Assembly: GCA_036768485.1 (NCBI GenBank)
Contig: JAVLUZ010000340.1
Span: 8,112,925-8,176,924, forward strand
Direction of reading: 5' to 3'
Length of the DNA stretch: 64,000 nt
Source: Mermis nigrescens
Taxonomy: Eukaryota > Nematoda > Enoplea > Mermithida > Mermithidae
Below the pieces are notes generated by a model. It was not told the DNA's origin and did no database searches. It worked only from the letters and a program-made list of their open reading frames with translations. Made by a program: the position numbers and the translations under genes. Positions 1 through 12,367 of the stretch are shown here, in pieces. Numbering within the stretch: position 1 is the first letter of the stretch; each line of letters starts with the position of its first letter.

Positions 1-1140
1 CTTATGTGGCGCGCTCAAGCGTTCAGCGCTCCCAGCGGGGTCCGGGGCAGAATCCCGGAAAATTTTGTAAAAAAATCATTTTAATAGTAAATAGTAACTT
101 TAAAATTTTCGCAAAATCGGCTAAATCTCAGTTCTGAATCAAGCCCAAAAACACTTAAGATTGATGAACTCCTATATTGCATAAAACTTCTGAGCTAAAA
201 TGCGTTTTTTGACCTCTGCTAATTATATAGCGTAGCAACGGGTCGCTGCTAATAAGATATAGAAAAATGTATCAACGAAAATTTTGTTCTTACCGTTTTC
301 AGGCCCATTTGTGGCCTTCTTATTAACAAGATACAGTTCAGAAGATTGGAAATGCGCAGAAACATAAGAAAATTTGGCCATTCCTCCCATTTAGAATAGG
401 ATTATGTGTCCTTGTAAAGAAGGACAAACAAAGCAAAGAATAGACAAATTGGTATGTACACAAAAGACAAACAAAGCAGAGAATAGACAAACTCGTACAC
501 AATCATTTTTGCACTTTTACTGTTATGCTCAACAAGCATGCGCAGTTTCAATCAATGGACAAATAGTGCACTAAATTACTAAAGTGATGTGAAGTGCTGG
601 ATTATTTTAGCTGATTCAAGCTTTTAGATTCATTGGATCTATATAACAATAAATAATAGTGACTCGGCGCAAAGCGCTGGAAATTTTTGAAGTTTTTGCC
701 TTTTTGAACACAGTTTTCTGGACACACATTATTGCAACAGAAAAATCAACAATATTTCTGAAAAATTTGGGGAGGGGCATGTGCCTCCAATGCCCCCTGG
801 CTACGCCTATATGTGTGTGTGTGTCTCATATTTGTGCCTGTCTCGTTTGTACATACTTTTACTGTAAGCTTTTGCCCATAGGCCTATTGTCATATTCGTG
901 GATTCATTTCATTTCTCTTTGTCTGTGTTGATATGCCTCTTTTTACGCGTTGGTTAAAACTGCGTGCGAGCGCAGTTTTGACGCACTTTAAGAATTTTTC
1001 TTTTTACATTACATTTTCTTGAGCCTGGGTGCCTATCCGCCAGCTTCGCGTCGAGCGTGTTCCTTTTTCTTTGCCGTACGTTGAGCAGGCCTCCGTAGGT
1101 GCTGTTCTTCTGCTTGGCTGCAGAAATCGTCTTAAGTTTA
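1..1140. repeat. Decayed dispersed repeat, no gene seen
   Basis: No convincing coding region. The stretch holds a short GC-rich hairpin near 665-679 (CGGCGCAAAGCGCTG) and a segment at 790-808 (GGCTACGCC) whose complement recurs near 14443. The hairpin recurs in other intergenic parts of the window, so this is probably an old copy of a dispersed repeat. A short (GT)n tract lies near 812-824. Confidence 0.4.
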
Positions 1141-3469
1141 TGTAAATACAGCTGTTCGCACTGTGTCTACTGATTCAACAAAGATACGAACATGGCGTGT
1201 ATTTGCCTTTGGGACTTACTTAGGTACCTAAACTGCTCTCAGCGCTGGTCAGGTTCGCAAGATCGCTAGGCGATTCTACACCCATTGACCCTTGTAGACC
1301 TAGGGCTTCAACTCCCTTGGTCCTAATATTGCTGACCACTTCTTGTCGGGAGTTTCAGCAGCTATGCCCTAAATCCTAAGAATCGTACTGTAACTTAAGA
1401 GTGGTTGTCGCGCTTTGGAGTTAACTCAGTAACCTAAGCTGCGCCGCTAGGGACTTGCTGATTAAGTACTTCCAGTATGTACGGATATCCAAACCAGCAG
1501 CACGCCGCCAGGGAAGATACCCAACACACAACAACTACAAAAGCAACAACCCACTCTAAGTACCTTCAGGGCTTACCTAAGTACCTTGCTACACCTAGCG
1601 CTGGTTAACGTGCTGCAGCAATTCGCCTGGGTACCTATTACTTAAAGACTCCACGGACATAGCAGGTCCGGTACCTAAAGAGTCAATGGACAGGGGAATC
1701 CGACCACAACACCTAACACAGGAGTAATTAGGTAACCCTGGAATTTGCCCAAGGTCCTCAGACCTATTTTGGACCAAAAGAATATTTTTTGTGATAAAAA
1801 CCAAGAAGTTTTTGCTTGAGAATACTTAAAGCGAAACGATTTACTAATTTCGATTTTACAAGCACTCTGAACAATAAACACAACAACAAAGAGCTGTACT
1901 CCAGGCTGTCATCTTCTATAAAAATTATGTAATAATTTTTATAGTTTTTGTTTCGAAATGGAATTGAAGAATTTTGATGAAAATATATAACAAAAAGGTT
2001 TTACCCTGTCAAATTCCGGCGTTAGCAATATGGTGAGGCCGGCCGAACCAATTCCCGAACTATCTGCGTTATAATGCAGCACTAGGCGAGTTATTTTTTC
2101 CACCTTTATATTAGTCAAACAAATCAAATAAACTTTGGCTCCCAAAAGACGGAGAAGTCACGCCAGAAAAGGAAAACGCACTGGCATTCAAAAAGCTGAA
2201 CCAATTATGGCTGTATGGGGGTTTACAGTAATAGAAGAGAAAAGAGAGAAAGTAGTGTTTTTATAACAGAAATGGGCGCTACCTGCGCGTAGATTTTTCC
2301 GTTTTCTGCACAGGCTCAACTTCAATAGTGGTCATGTCGCCTATGTTTTGAATGTAAAGAAATGATAGGGGATTTATTTGGGCTCCACAAAATAAACGCG
2401 TTAGTGTGTCCCTCGCAAAACATAGCAAAGTAGGTCCAACCAATAGACGCTCACGTGGCTGGATTGCCTCTGCAACATCTACTGTCAAAATCTATCCGAC
2501 TGCAAAGTAGTCAAATAAAATTGGCTGTATCGCCAAACTGGCTCTCAAAAACCGGATAGTCACAGTAAACACACTAATGTGCATTTTGGTCGTTGGTGTA
2601 AACAACCATGTAGATATACTATCAACAGTACCTTTCTAAATCCCGGAATATTCGAAAGGTCAGTTGACCTATCTCAACCCAACTCAAGTTGATAATTTAA
2701 CTTATTTTCAAACCAATAATCGCTGTCTTGAAATGTTTTGATTCCTAATTTGTGTAGCACTCTGAATTTCGAATACAACAACAGCAAGCTCTCAACTGGT
2801 CAGTCATCATAAAATATTAAATATAATTTTAGCTATTTTAGGGTTGAGAAAAGATAAGAGAATTTCCGCAAAACAATCAAAAGATAAGACCATAAACTAT
2901 TTACCTTTTTCACTCAGACGAAAGGCAAATATAAAATAAAATTGTCGTTGCCACTCGACACAACCCTCAATATACCTTACCACTGGGCGGTGGATTTTCC
3001 ACTATTTATTACACAAAATATACAACGCACGGCTGTAAGCTGGCACACACAATAATGCTAATCACTAATCACAACAAAGCCAACTCATCAGAACTCCGAC
3101 TGACTCTATCCTACTAGGATGACTACAGTAAAACAATGTCAACAAAAACAGATTAACAACGATTAAAATTACTCTTTACCAAATTGAATGTTTGAGATGT
3201 TTAATGCGGTAAGATAAGTAAATTACTGATGTTAGCATATACATAACTCTGCTTTACCGGACAAGTACCTAATAGAATTTTGTATTGAAAAATAGGGATT
3301 AATTGAGAACTGAAGGCATAACCTCGAGCTAACCATCCTAGGGATGACTATTGACTACTTGACTAGTTATGCAAATCCAGTACAGTATAACAATGTCGTC
3401 GGCTGGCCTTCACGAACTAATCGTAAAGTGTTCATATAAAGTTCATATCGTGTAACTGTCGTAGTTACA
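1141..3469 (-). repeat. 3' LTR of element A (enlarged, composite)
   Basis: On the minus strand this runs from TGTAACTACGACAGTTACAC (inner end at 3469) to CTGTATTTACA (outer end at 1141), so it has TG..CA ends. The start matches the LTRs of element B (50769 and 51805). It is about 2.3 kb, against about 1.0 kb for LTR B1. The extra length seems to be 1385-2625, which interrupts a sequence continuous in the right LTR (13051-13424) and itself looks like a diverged LTR of the same family. The palindrome AGGTCAGTTGACCT at 2657-2670 is shared by all LTR copies in the window. Confidence 0.7.
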
Positions 3470-3480
3470 CTCTCCCACGT
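3470..3480 (-). other. Polypurine tract of element A
   Basis: On the minus strand ACGTGGGAGAG directly precedes the TGTAAC start of the 3' LTR. The same position in element B has ACGTGGGGGAG before its LTR. This is the expected primer site for plus-strand DNA synthesis in an LTR retroelement. Confidence 0.65.
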
Positions 3481-4173
3481 TTCGGAAAAAATTTGTGACA
3501 AAGTGTCGAATTTTTCAAGACAAATGGCGATCGACTGCGCCTTGACACAAATAAAAGGAGTAAAATAATCACAAATTATGTCATCACGGCCAGATTTTTT
3601 CATCAAACGAACAATGCACAACAAATATCTTTGACTTAGGCACATCATGAACACAAACATTGTTCGTAATTGTCCTGATTTATTATGGTCAATACACTTG
3701 CAATGGACTTTCGTACCCTTTCATAACTTTTATCCACTCCTTCATTCCCTGGGGTAGGAAAAATTTTGATATGAAAATTTTAGATTGGGTTTGACCCCTT
3801 GTCCATTAAAGAATTACAATATCTTAACAACAGAACCGCTTTGCTACTGAGCGATTGAGAGTTTAAAACACGAGATTATAAGGCACATAAGATCAATAGG
3901 CAAGAGAAAAATTAAGAGCAAAGACGAAAAAATTAAAACAATGAGGTAAAGTTGAGACAAGGAATATTAATGTACGAGCAAAAGATCAAACAATACCTGT
4001 GATTATGCAATAATGACAAGTAAAATAGCACCAGAATCAAGAAAATTACAATGATAAGGCAATGCAAAAATTAAGTCAAGCAAAATAACACAACACAATA
4101 AAAGACTGGGAAAACGACATCCGTTGACAACAGCTGCTGGCCAATGGGGCAACAATCGCAGAGTTTTTAGCTT

Positions 4174-7100
4174 CTAGCTTCTAAGTTCAATATCAATCCA
4201 AAAACCGGATTTGGACGAGTAAAACCGAGAGTGATGCTCCTGGCAATGGCACGGAGCTTCGGACTCGCAATCAGAATCGGTTTTGCGACGTCTAATAGAG
4301 CCATCTCTGGTTGGTGACACAATCTGTGGTGGCAAACACTGACGTAAATCGCAATGTGGATCAACAGGCGCATCTTTGTTGTCTGAATCATCGGCGCGAC
4401 AATGTAATGGCTGCGCCGGCAACTTGTACTGATTGGTGGAGAACCCATACAAGCGACGCGGTGGCAACAAAGATGGATGCTCTTTGGGACGCGTTGTGGG
4501 ACATGGCTCCAGCAACAATGGCTGTCTTTTTGGGCCTGACTGCGTACGTTGCTCAAAGGTATCACGATTCGGTTGCAATGTTGGGTAAAAGACTTGCGCT
4601 TGTTGTTGACGTGAGCGCAACGTATGGCCAGCTGAGGAATACGAATGCAATTACGAGTGCAACTGCCTCAACGGGTGTGGTACTTGCCGCCCTTTGTCAA
4701 TATGGCAAGCACCTAATCGCTGTTCCATTTGTGGTTTGGCTTGACGAAGTCGCTTTTAATGCTCCTTCTCCAAATTTTTCAAGCGATGGAGAGCACGCGA
4801 CATTTCAACCTTATAAAATTTGTTAATTTTTTGGTTATGCTCTTTGTCGGAGGTGTGACAAATGGTGAACAAAACGGTTAGCAATCCAGGGCAACGCGTG
4901 AGGGTCATGCGCCTTGGTAACTTAGGGGCGGTTCCTCCTTGCTCCTTCTGCTCAATGACCATCCTCGTTTTTCGGATCTTGATTTGGGTATCAATTTTCA
5001 AATTGAGGACATGCCTACGTACTTTTGCCTTAGATCCTCTTGGATCTTGTGAAGAGGCATGCCGTTTGCGGGTTGTTGCATCGTTTTGGCCTGCAACTTC
5101 TGTCGCTCCTTCCAAATTCGGGCTAAATCTTCCTGCAATTTATTGCACAAATAATACATCAATTTTTGATATTGGCATTAGTGGTCAAAGTGGACCGGCA
5201 CAACAAAATGTGGGTTGGCCTCCAAGCAAATGGCTCTAATTTGGCGGTGCAATTTGTCTGGCTCGTCAATGTTCTCAGCCAATTCGGGAAACTCAAAAAA
5301 GGCTTCAAGCGGTGAATTGGTATAAGACGGCCCAATAAATGCAACGCGAATCATGTGTCACAACTGTTCAATCATAGGCCAGGCGATGGCTGGGAAATCA
5401 ACAATCTAAGAATCGACAATCCTAAAATTTGAGTAAGAGTTTTGCACGCATAACGTCAGGCAACAAAAATATTGGCATACGATGGGAAATCATATTGTAA
5501 TCGTTTTGGAATTCGCAAAAATTTTCGAAAATGTCAAACATTTGGCACATCAAAATTAAAATTGGCGCCATATGGCCAGGCGCGGGATGCTGACAATGCG
5601 GCAACATTTTGCTGGGAATATTATGCGCGGGATTTAACAACATTTTGCACGGCGTTTTGAGCGTCAGATGATTGACCAAAAATTCCAACGGAACTTTGTA
5701 TAACATAAGTCCGGTCATAATGAAAAAGCAATTTCGGGCAAAATATGTGTCCGGATCATACAAACATTGGAATACGCTCGGTTGAATAATAAATTGCGGC
5801 GTTGGTCTGAGGTCAGCATCTATCACGACTGGCACGACAGCTGATGAAACCAACGAGCATTGTGGCGCTATTGGAATGGGCAAATAGCGCAAATGACAAG
5901 CGTACAGTTTGTTGTAGAAGCGTTGAACAATGTCCAACATTTTGTTATAGAACAAATGTCCACGTTTGGAGCCGATCCAAGTGCAAAAATTATGCATGCT
6001 ATCAATGGACAAATAGTTCGGTATGTCATGGCTTAATGATTTGGCTAATTGGTAAAAGTATGCAGTGAAGCAAGTGGCATTCTGCTGCTGAGCCGTTAAT
6101 GGATTTTGTAACTTTTTGATTACAGTGGCAACAGACTGTGGCGCTTCTGCTAAATTTCATGCAATGTGTGGGATGCGCAATGCTTCAAAACCAGCATCTG
6201 CATTCAACTTACGTGTTGATTCAGCATTGGACAGTGTGGTAGAATACATGGCGCTTGCCTGCAATGCGTCGGGCGGCGGCAATGTTGCTTGTGGTTGCGG
6301 CGGCGACATAATTTTGGTCACCGTAGAGTCCATCATGTGTGGAGGCATTGGGCAATTTTTGTCCCAATTGGATGGCTGCGACAGCAAAACAATTGACAAT
6401 GTTTGCGAGAAAATTGGCAATGCTTGCACCATAGTTGCCATCAATTGCACGACAATTGGTAGCAAATGCGCAATAATTGGCAAGGCGTGTGACACAATTG
6501 GTAATGCTTGCAAAATAATTGGCAAGGCTTGCAAAATAATTGGCAGTGGCTGCAAAACAATCGGTAATGCTTGCAAAACTATGGGTAACACTTGCAAAAT
6601 GATTGGCATCACTTATCGCTTGTGAAATAAATGGCGTTGATAGCAACATAGTCGGCAACGGCTCAATTGCTAATGTTGAAGTGGCAATTGGCGGAATAAA
6701 TTGTGAAATGCTGGCTGGCAAACGCGTTGCTGTTGAGGCAATGGCGGTTTCAGTTGTAGAAGTTTGGCCACACTCAGCCGAGAGCTGGTAGTGACCTGGT
6801 ACTTCGGCAACATGAGAACCGGGCCCTGCAATACGGATTTGAAAAACGTCATTGTTGCCATTGTGACGACTACAGTAGCCGCCCGACCTCTTCATCACAC
6901 AAAATGTCCACAATCTTCGTACTCTTCAATGGTTCCGACCTTTCCTTTTTCAGCTGCTGCGACATGTGTGCCGGTACACGCGATAAAGGAATCCTGTTCC
7001 GCTGTTTTGTTGGCGCCTGTTTGACAGTCAATTCCTCGTCCTTGAACAATAAGGGAAGTGGCTCGCTGGTTGGTGTAATTTTGTTGTTAGCGGAATAGGC

Positions 7101-8117
7101 TTCCATCAAAATATAGACATCGATAGTAATAAGCGGATTGAGCGCCATATAGCACTCCATTGTAATGGTGAGCGGGAGGCTCCAGGCCTGGTCGTAACAA
7201 TTTGGTTGATTTGGATTGATGTACATATCAAAGAAAAATTCGGCCAGCTGCTTTAGACGATAGGACTCGGCCTCAATCACATGGTGTCAAATGAAAAGCT
7301 GGGCCTTAGCTAACATATTATAAAATGTAGCGCAAAATGGATTTTGCGAATAGGCGTTTTGGCATAATTGTGTATCGGAAATGTTATAAATTTTGTCGAA
7401 AGTTGGCCCATAGATGGGAAAATACGCAATTCAATTGTTGTTCAGATTGTGGCACACTAGCCTTACATCCTGAAGGGAAGTTGCTAGCAATTGGTGCAAT
7501 CTGAACGGCGGCATCGGAAATCGCCAAACATCCCAGCAAAAAATATGGCCACGCGGGCTCGCGACCTGAATATGGCGGACGGAAGGTCCATTTTTATGCT
7601 TATAGGTCAGCAAAAATTGTTTAAATTGCTCTTCCCAATCGCAAAAAGCCATAAATTTTTTGTCGTTAACAAATTTGGAATCGTATCCTGAAAATAAACA
7701 ATTTTGAATCAAATTTTTGGGCTGTAGTAAGGCCAACATCGCCACAAACAATTCCTATTCACTCCTAATGAGCACCGTAGCTCCAACTGCACCAATGGGC
7801 ACACAAAGCATTTTCAACGGTGGTCGTTTGAAAGTGGATTGCCACCAATGTTCTTGTTTATTAATGCGTTGTTCATGATACGGAGCCTTTGCTCGAGTCA
7901 TTTTCTTATAACGAACACTGAGTCCAGCATAATTGTTGACACGCGACGCATCGTCCTGTGGCAATGGATTAGGGAAGCTTAACTGCTTAGCAGCAGCTAC
8001 ATCCTCCATTGCCGCACAAAGTTTGTTCAAGTCGGCTGAGGCGCGTCCTTGAAACAAAAATCGCTGACCAGCTGACTCCAAGAGGTCCTCTTTGCTGCAG
8101 GCACATTGCTCAGCCAT
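4174..8117 (-). pseudogene. ORF3 of element A: broken RNase D-type exonuclease protein
   Basis: The ATG at 8117 lies five bases after a splice-acceptor-like CTCCTTTTGCAG. The product aligns by eye with element B ORF3: N-terminus (DPLPQDDASRV; B has DPLPQNDDSRV), exonuclease region (SGYDSKFV, SPRGHIFCWDV, HNLNN, then a WSLPLT stretch), low-complexity middle, a conserved C-terminal block (FARNCFFIMTGLMLYKVPLE; B has FVRTRFFITTGMMLYKVPLQ) and a basic tail (ALHRLKNLEKEH). The first catalytic motif DxE has become DxK. The frame is broken by several stops and at least one net frameshift between about 6870 and 6612. No transmembrane segment or signal peptide is seen, so it is not an env-type glycoprotein. 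Confidence 0.75.
6405..6612 (-). repeat. 21-bp tandem repeat coding LPI-type heptads in ORF3
   Basis: A period of 21 bases is visible (plus strand: AATTGGTAATGCTTGCAAAAT-like units). In the ORF3 frame used downstream it encodes variants of a seven-residue unit, LPIVLQA, about ten times. Element B has no such block at the matching place but has a Pro/Gln/Ala-rich low-complexity region, so the expansion is specific to copy A or a close sublineage. Confidence 0.7.
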
Positions 8118-8140
8118 GGGTCTGCAAAAGGAGAAATGTC
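8118..8140 (-). promoter_or_regulatory. Splice acceptor before ORF3 of element A
   Basis: The minus-strand sequence is a pyrimidine tract followed by TTTTGCAG, then ACCC and the ORF3 start ATGG. The same arrangement is conserved at 45791-45812 in element B. A 3' splice site directly before a downstream ORF is how env subgenomic mRNA is made in retroviruses and errantiviruses. Its conservation in two diverged copies supports use in vivo. Confidence 0.6.
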
Positions 8141-8329
8141 AGACAATGGAACAGCATGTGCACTTTTAGAACCATTTAATAAACGAATTGGCGCGTAGTC
8201 CGTAATTTTCTTTCCCAGCCGGGTAAATCAGAAAAATTTATAATTACAACAGGAGCAACCAGGCAATGCGGTAACTTCACCAAAACGAAATCACCAGGTA
8301 CATAAACATGTTTTTCGCCGATTAAATCA

Positions 8330-9560
8330 GAATATGGTAATTTAGGCTCTGGCAAAAGTCAATTTTGATGAACAAGATGCGAAATCAGCGGATTATAGAC
8401 GTAAACGATACGTGCGGTTTCCGGCGTTGGCAGAGCAACAATTCTATATGGACCTACATGTTTAGGCGATAGTTTACCTATACCGGGTTGGATTACCAAT
8501 GTATTATTAAGATAAATGATGTCCGAAACAGCAAAATTATTTTTGGTGACAGCTTTATCATATTGCAATTTTTGCTGTTTACGCGCTTGTGATAAATTTT
8601 TAGATGCTATTTCATGCAAATCTTGCAACGTAAGCTTTAAATCAATGACATATTTTTCCGCAATAGGTGGTAAATTCGGATTTATGGTTAAATCATTTAA
8701 AATAAAATATTGATTGGAAAAGCTGGTTCATGACCATACAGCATTTTGAAAGGTGAAATATTTGTCGATGCTTGCGGAGTTGTGCGATACGCGAATAACG
8801 CGAATGACAAATATTGTTCTCAATCATACTCATTCCTCGCTTTCAATTTAGACAAACCATCGATTAAGGTTCAATTATAACATTCAACGAGACCGTCACA
8901 TTGGGGGTGATATGGAGTCATGGAAGTTTTTTGAATGTTAAGTAATTGATAAACTTCCAAAATCAAGGTGGATGTAAAATTCGAACCCTGATCGGTTAAA
9001 AATTGTTCAGGAACACCATAACGTGGGATGATTTCTTGCAATAAAAGATTATCGATAGTTGTAGCTTTAATATCAGGAACAGTGAAGGCTTCTACATATT
9101 TAGTAAAGTAATCCATAAACACAACAATTTGGTCGTTTCCAAAAGATGATCGCGGCATATGAAAACAGTCACACGCGATAAGTTCAAAAGGCGCTGACAC
9201 TTTGATTGGTTGCATAGGAACAGATGTAGAATTTAATGCGACCTTGCGTTGCAAGCAAACATCACAATTCTTACACCAAGCGATCACATCATTTTCCATA
9301 CGCGGCCACCAATAACGCATTTGCATGGCAGGCAAAATTTTACGCAATGAAAAATGAGCTCGAAAATGGAATCATCAAACTTGTTTAATATAAAGCGATA
9401 CAATGATTTTGGAATAACTAGCTGATGAACAATAGTTGGTGAGCGCTTAGGTTGAAACCGACGGAAAATAATATCGTTTAACAGAAAAAATTCATCACAA
9501 TATTTTTTTGTTGATAAATCCTTTGAAGCAATGCGAATTTTATGCAATTCGTTGTTGAAT
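8330..9560 (-). pseudogene. Integrase of element A, broken
   Basis: The minus strand shows the pre-integrase region (FRRFQPKRSPTIVHQLVIPK), the zinc-binding CKNCDVCLQRK, and the DDE core: D in ELIACDCFHM, D in FLTDQGSNFTS and E in PYHPQCDGLVECYN. A C-terminal GPY/F module follows (VGPYRIVALPTPETARI). Frameshifts and stops interrupt it near 9350 and 8870. The same protein is nearly intact in element B. The GPY/F module and motif order place it in the Ty3/gypsy group. Confidence 0.85.
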
Positions 9561-9689
9561 AATAACTGGTTCAGCTTGAATAATAACTGGTTCAGGCAGT
9601 GAAACATGCACACACACAACACCAGAAATAGGCGTGTTAGCTTTCGCGCAAAGTTGATTTTTTTGGATGGTGGTAAGAGTTTAACTTTT

Positions 9690-10060
9690 ATGTTATTTAG
9701 AAAAGCATAATGCTTGATAGGATTAACCCATATTAAGGCGGATTCACAAAAATCAAACCCTAAAAGGATATCTTCCGGCAAATGATCTATAATAGATACT
9801 ACCGTGGGAATCAAATGATCAGCCATAGTAATAGTCATTTTAACTTTATATTGAGCGACAGCAGTGATTTCGCCTATGCGCTATTTTCGCCTATTGAGAA
9901 ATTTGTTTGAGTGGCAAATTAAAACCAAGGCGTAAAAATGCAGATGTGGTCATCATGGTGACCTGCAAACCCATATCAATTAAGTGGGAACGTAAACACC
10001 ATGAATATTAACGACAATTAGGCAAATTCGTCCCAGAGTGAATAACAATCGGAATATTAG
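9690..10060 (-). pseudogene. Aspartic protease remnant of element A
   Basis: Minus-strand reading near 9990-9960 gives HLIDMGLQVTMMTTSAFLRL, matching the retroviral protease signature LIDTGA but with DMG instead of DTG, which would inactivate it. Downstream, EDILLGFDFCE matches the second conserved protease block (ILG.DFL). Immediately after this the sequence jumps to the pre-integrase region, so reverse transcriptase and RNase H are deleted. A near-perfect direct duplication of about 20 bases (AATAATAACTGGTTCAG) lies at about 9560-9596, at the junction. Confidence 0.6.
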
Positions 10061-10206
10061 GATAGATCATTTTAATGGGAGGCGAATTTAATTTTTTGTA
10101 AATTGCAAGATGGCGCTGCAAACGCTCGTACTCTTCGAGAAACTCTTGCGACTACAAATAATTTAGGATCTGCTAGCTTGTTTCTTGTGCTTTCACAGTA
10201 ACGTGT

Positions 10207-12367
10207 TTACATCATTGGGTGATGTAAGGGTTGGCTGCATTGGGGGCGAGATTCACGATTGGGTTGGCAATCAGCGGCGTCGTAAGTAACATATGGGCGA
10301 TTTGGGCCATTATTGGTGCGATAATTCGAATTATAGTATGTTGCACGTTGTTTGATAGGGAATTGAACATAAGGACCGTTTTTTCGCAACTCGTTCAAAT
10401 AACAATTATCGAAATGCGAATTTTGATAATTAGCACGCACATTTGGTCGATATTTGTTATAATTTTGCCTAAGATTCGAACGTGCTCATCTCGGATCGAA
10501 ACAATTATCATTATTTGAATAATTCGATGAACAATTTTGGCTAGGTCGATTTGTTGGGCTGCTGCTTATGGTCTAAAAATTGATTGAATAACATCTCAGT
10601 GTCCAATGGACAGAATTCAGCTATTAAAGCGTGTTTCGATTTTGTATACGACTGTTTTATATCAGATGGCAACAAATGAAATAAACGCGAAGCATAAGGG
10701 TCCAAGAATGATGACATAAATTTAAGACAAAGCGGTTTATTGATATTGTATGTTTCAGCAAGCAACTAATTTGAACTCTGCAAAAAATGCTCGTATGTCC
10801 GTTTAATCCGCATGAAAAATTTTTTTATTGGCGATGGCAATCTGCATCTGTTGCATAAAGGGACCATGATTTAGAACATCAGCAAGGTGAGATCTGCTAT
10901 GTGAAGAACCAGATGAAGAATCCGAATCGTGACAATGACAATGACAGTGTGAACTACTATTACGGCGTAAATGACGGCTACTGCGAGCAATCAGAACTGT
11001 CAGAACTTTTGCCAGAAACTTTAACATGACATCGACTTGCAGATGACTCGGGTAATCATGTGGATGAATTTTGCAATTATTAGATTTGTTATTTATGCCA
11101 GATAAATTAAATGCTTGTGGCGGAATTTCTATATTTGAAGAATACAAAATAGGGTTTTTAGGCGGAATTTCGATGTTCTAAGCAATGAAATCATTTGGTG
11201 GCAATTCGATGTTCGACAGAAAATATTGCAGCGGAGGAGGGTTTAACAACAGCTGCATACGTGGGCAGCAAGAAAATTCTGGGGGGAGGGTGCAAGATTT
11301 TTGAAGGTCAAAAAATGGCCTTTAAAGTGGTAGTATGGCGATAAAAACACCATTTTTCGACGTTTCTCATCAAGCACCATCCATTGGCATCAAAAAATTG
11401 CGGAAAAAACAAAAAAAATTTACAAAAATTGAATTCTGGGGGGGGGTATTTTGATTCCTGGGGGGGTATTTTGGTTTCTGGGGTGCATACCCCTAAACCC
11501 CCACGCCCAGGTGTGAACGGCTGCGAAATTTAATTCAACAAATTAGGCACAAAAGAAGGTGCATTTTGATTCAACAATGGCATTGGCCGAGATAACAACA
11601 TCTGCAAAAGCGGTGCCGATCGCCTGCAAAATTGCGGGTAAATGTTCCGCATAACCCGAATTCTGCAACAGTTGCGAAGCCGAAATCGAAGGGTTACGAG
11701 ATAATTCAGCTGATAAATGTGCACGATTCAAAAAACTAGGCGCAGAATTTTCCAGAACGATTTCGAAATGCGAACGAGAATTTAACCTACGGCAGCTAGA
11801 TGGTAATGTAGAAGATGCAAGTTGCGCATTTTCTGAGCAATCAGAATGCTGTGCATCAAAATCAGAAAAATTTTTGCTATCGATAGAGTGATTTTTGCGC
11901 TGAAATGGGTTAATTTTGATGCATTTAGAAACCAATTGCAGCTTAAGTAAATTACTTAATTCCACTCAAAGTTTACATACTTCTTCCAAATTTTCCTGCT
12001 TATCTTGATTTACGCACAAAGAAAGATTAGAAAATTGCCTACGAATAGACTGAAGCATTTTGAAAAGAAGTTCATTAGTGATGCTAGATTGGGCGGAATT
12101 ATTTTCGGCATTTAGGCTTGGGCTATTATCACACTCTAAGTCGGAGGCTAGGTTGAGCAGCTCAGAACCAGTTGCCTGGTTATTTGACGTATTAAGAATA
12201 TGATCATTATTTATGATCGTATTGTTTGATGAAATATTGCCTACGGGATTTGCAAAATGATCAATGTTTGATCGAGCATTACCGGTTATATACTGATCAT
12301 CCGAATGCAAGACGTGCGGTGCATTTAACAACGGGAGTAATTTATCATTATTCACGTTATTATTCAC
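10207..12367 (-). pseudogene. gag-like region of element A, broken
   Basis: A minus-strand reading begins at 12367 with an Asn-rich segment, crosses an in-frame TGA at 11966-11968, continues to about 11543, and is then interrupted by a MITE (11256-11515). Past the MITE come a Ser/His-rich stretch (about 10990-10900) and a capsid-like helical segment (10765-10541, motif KPLCLKFMSSFLDPYASRLF). An Asn/Arg/Pro-rich basic tail (10440-10207) could be a nucleocapsid without a recognisable CCHC knuckle. The call rests on position between the 5' LTR and protease and on composition, not on a diagnostic motif. Confidence 0.5.
11256..11515 (+). mobile_element. G-rich MITE copy 1
   Basis: It begins CATACGTGGGC and ends GCCCAGGTGTG, an 11-bp imperfect inverted repeat. 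It is flanked by an 8-bp near-identical target duplication, AACAGCTG (11248-11255) and AACGGCTG (11516-11523). Inside are an AT-rich core with the GGCCTTAAAAATGGTGGTAT-type block and several runs of 6 or more G spaced about 20 bp. The 8-bp duplication suggests hAT-type mobilisation. It interrupts gag of element A and is therefore younger than that element. Confidence 0.8.

Noticed and set aside
4311..4826. 171-residue plus-strand open frame
   Set aside because: It overlaps the minus-strand Gln/Pro-rich tail of element A ORF3, which is supported by comparison with element B.
6116..6625. 169-residue plus-strand open frame with Cys-Lys-Ile-Ile-Gly repeats
   Set aside because: It is the opposite strand of the 21-bp repeat inside ORF3 of element A; the minus-strand frame agrees with the conserved ORF3 domains.
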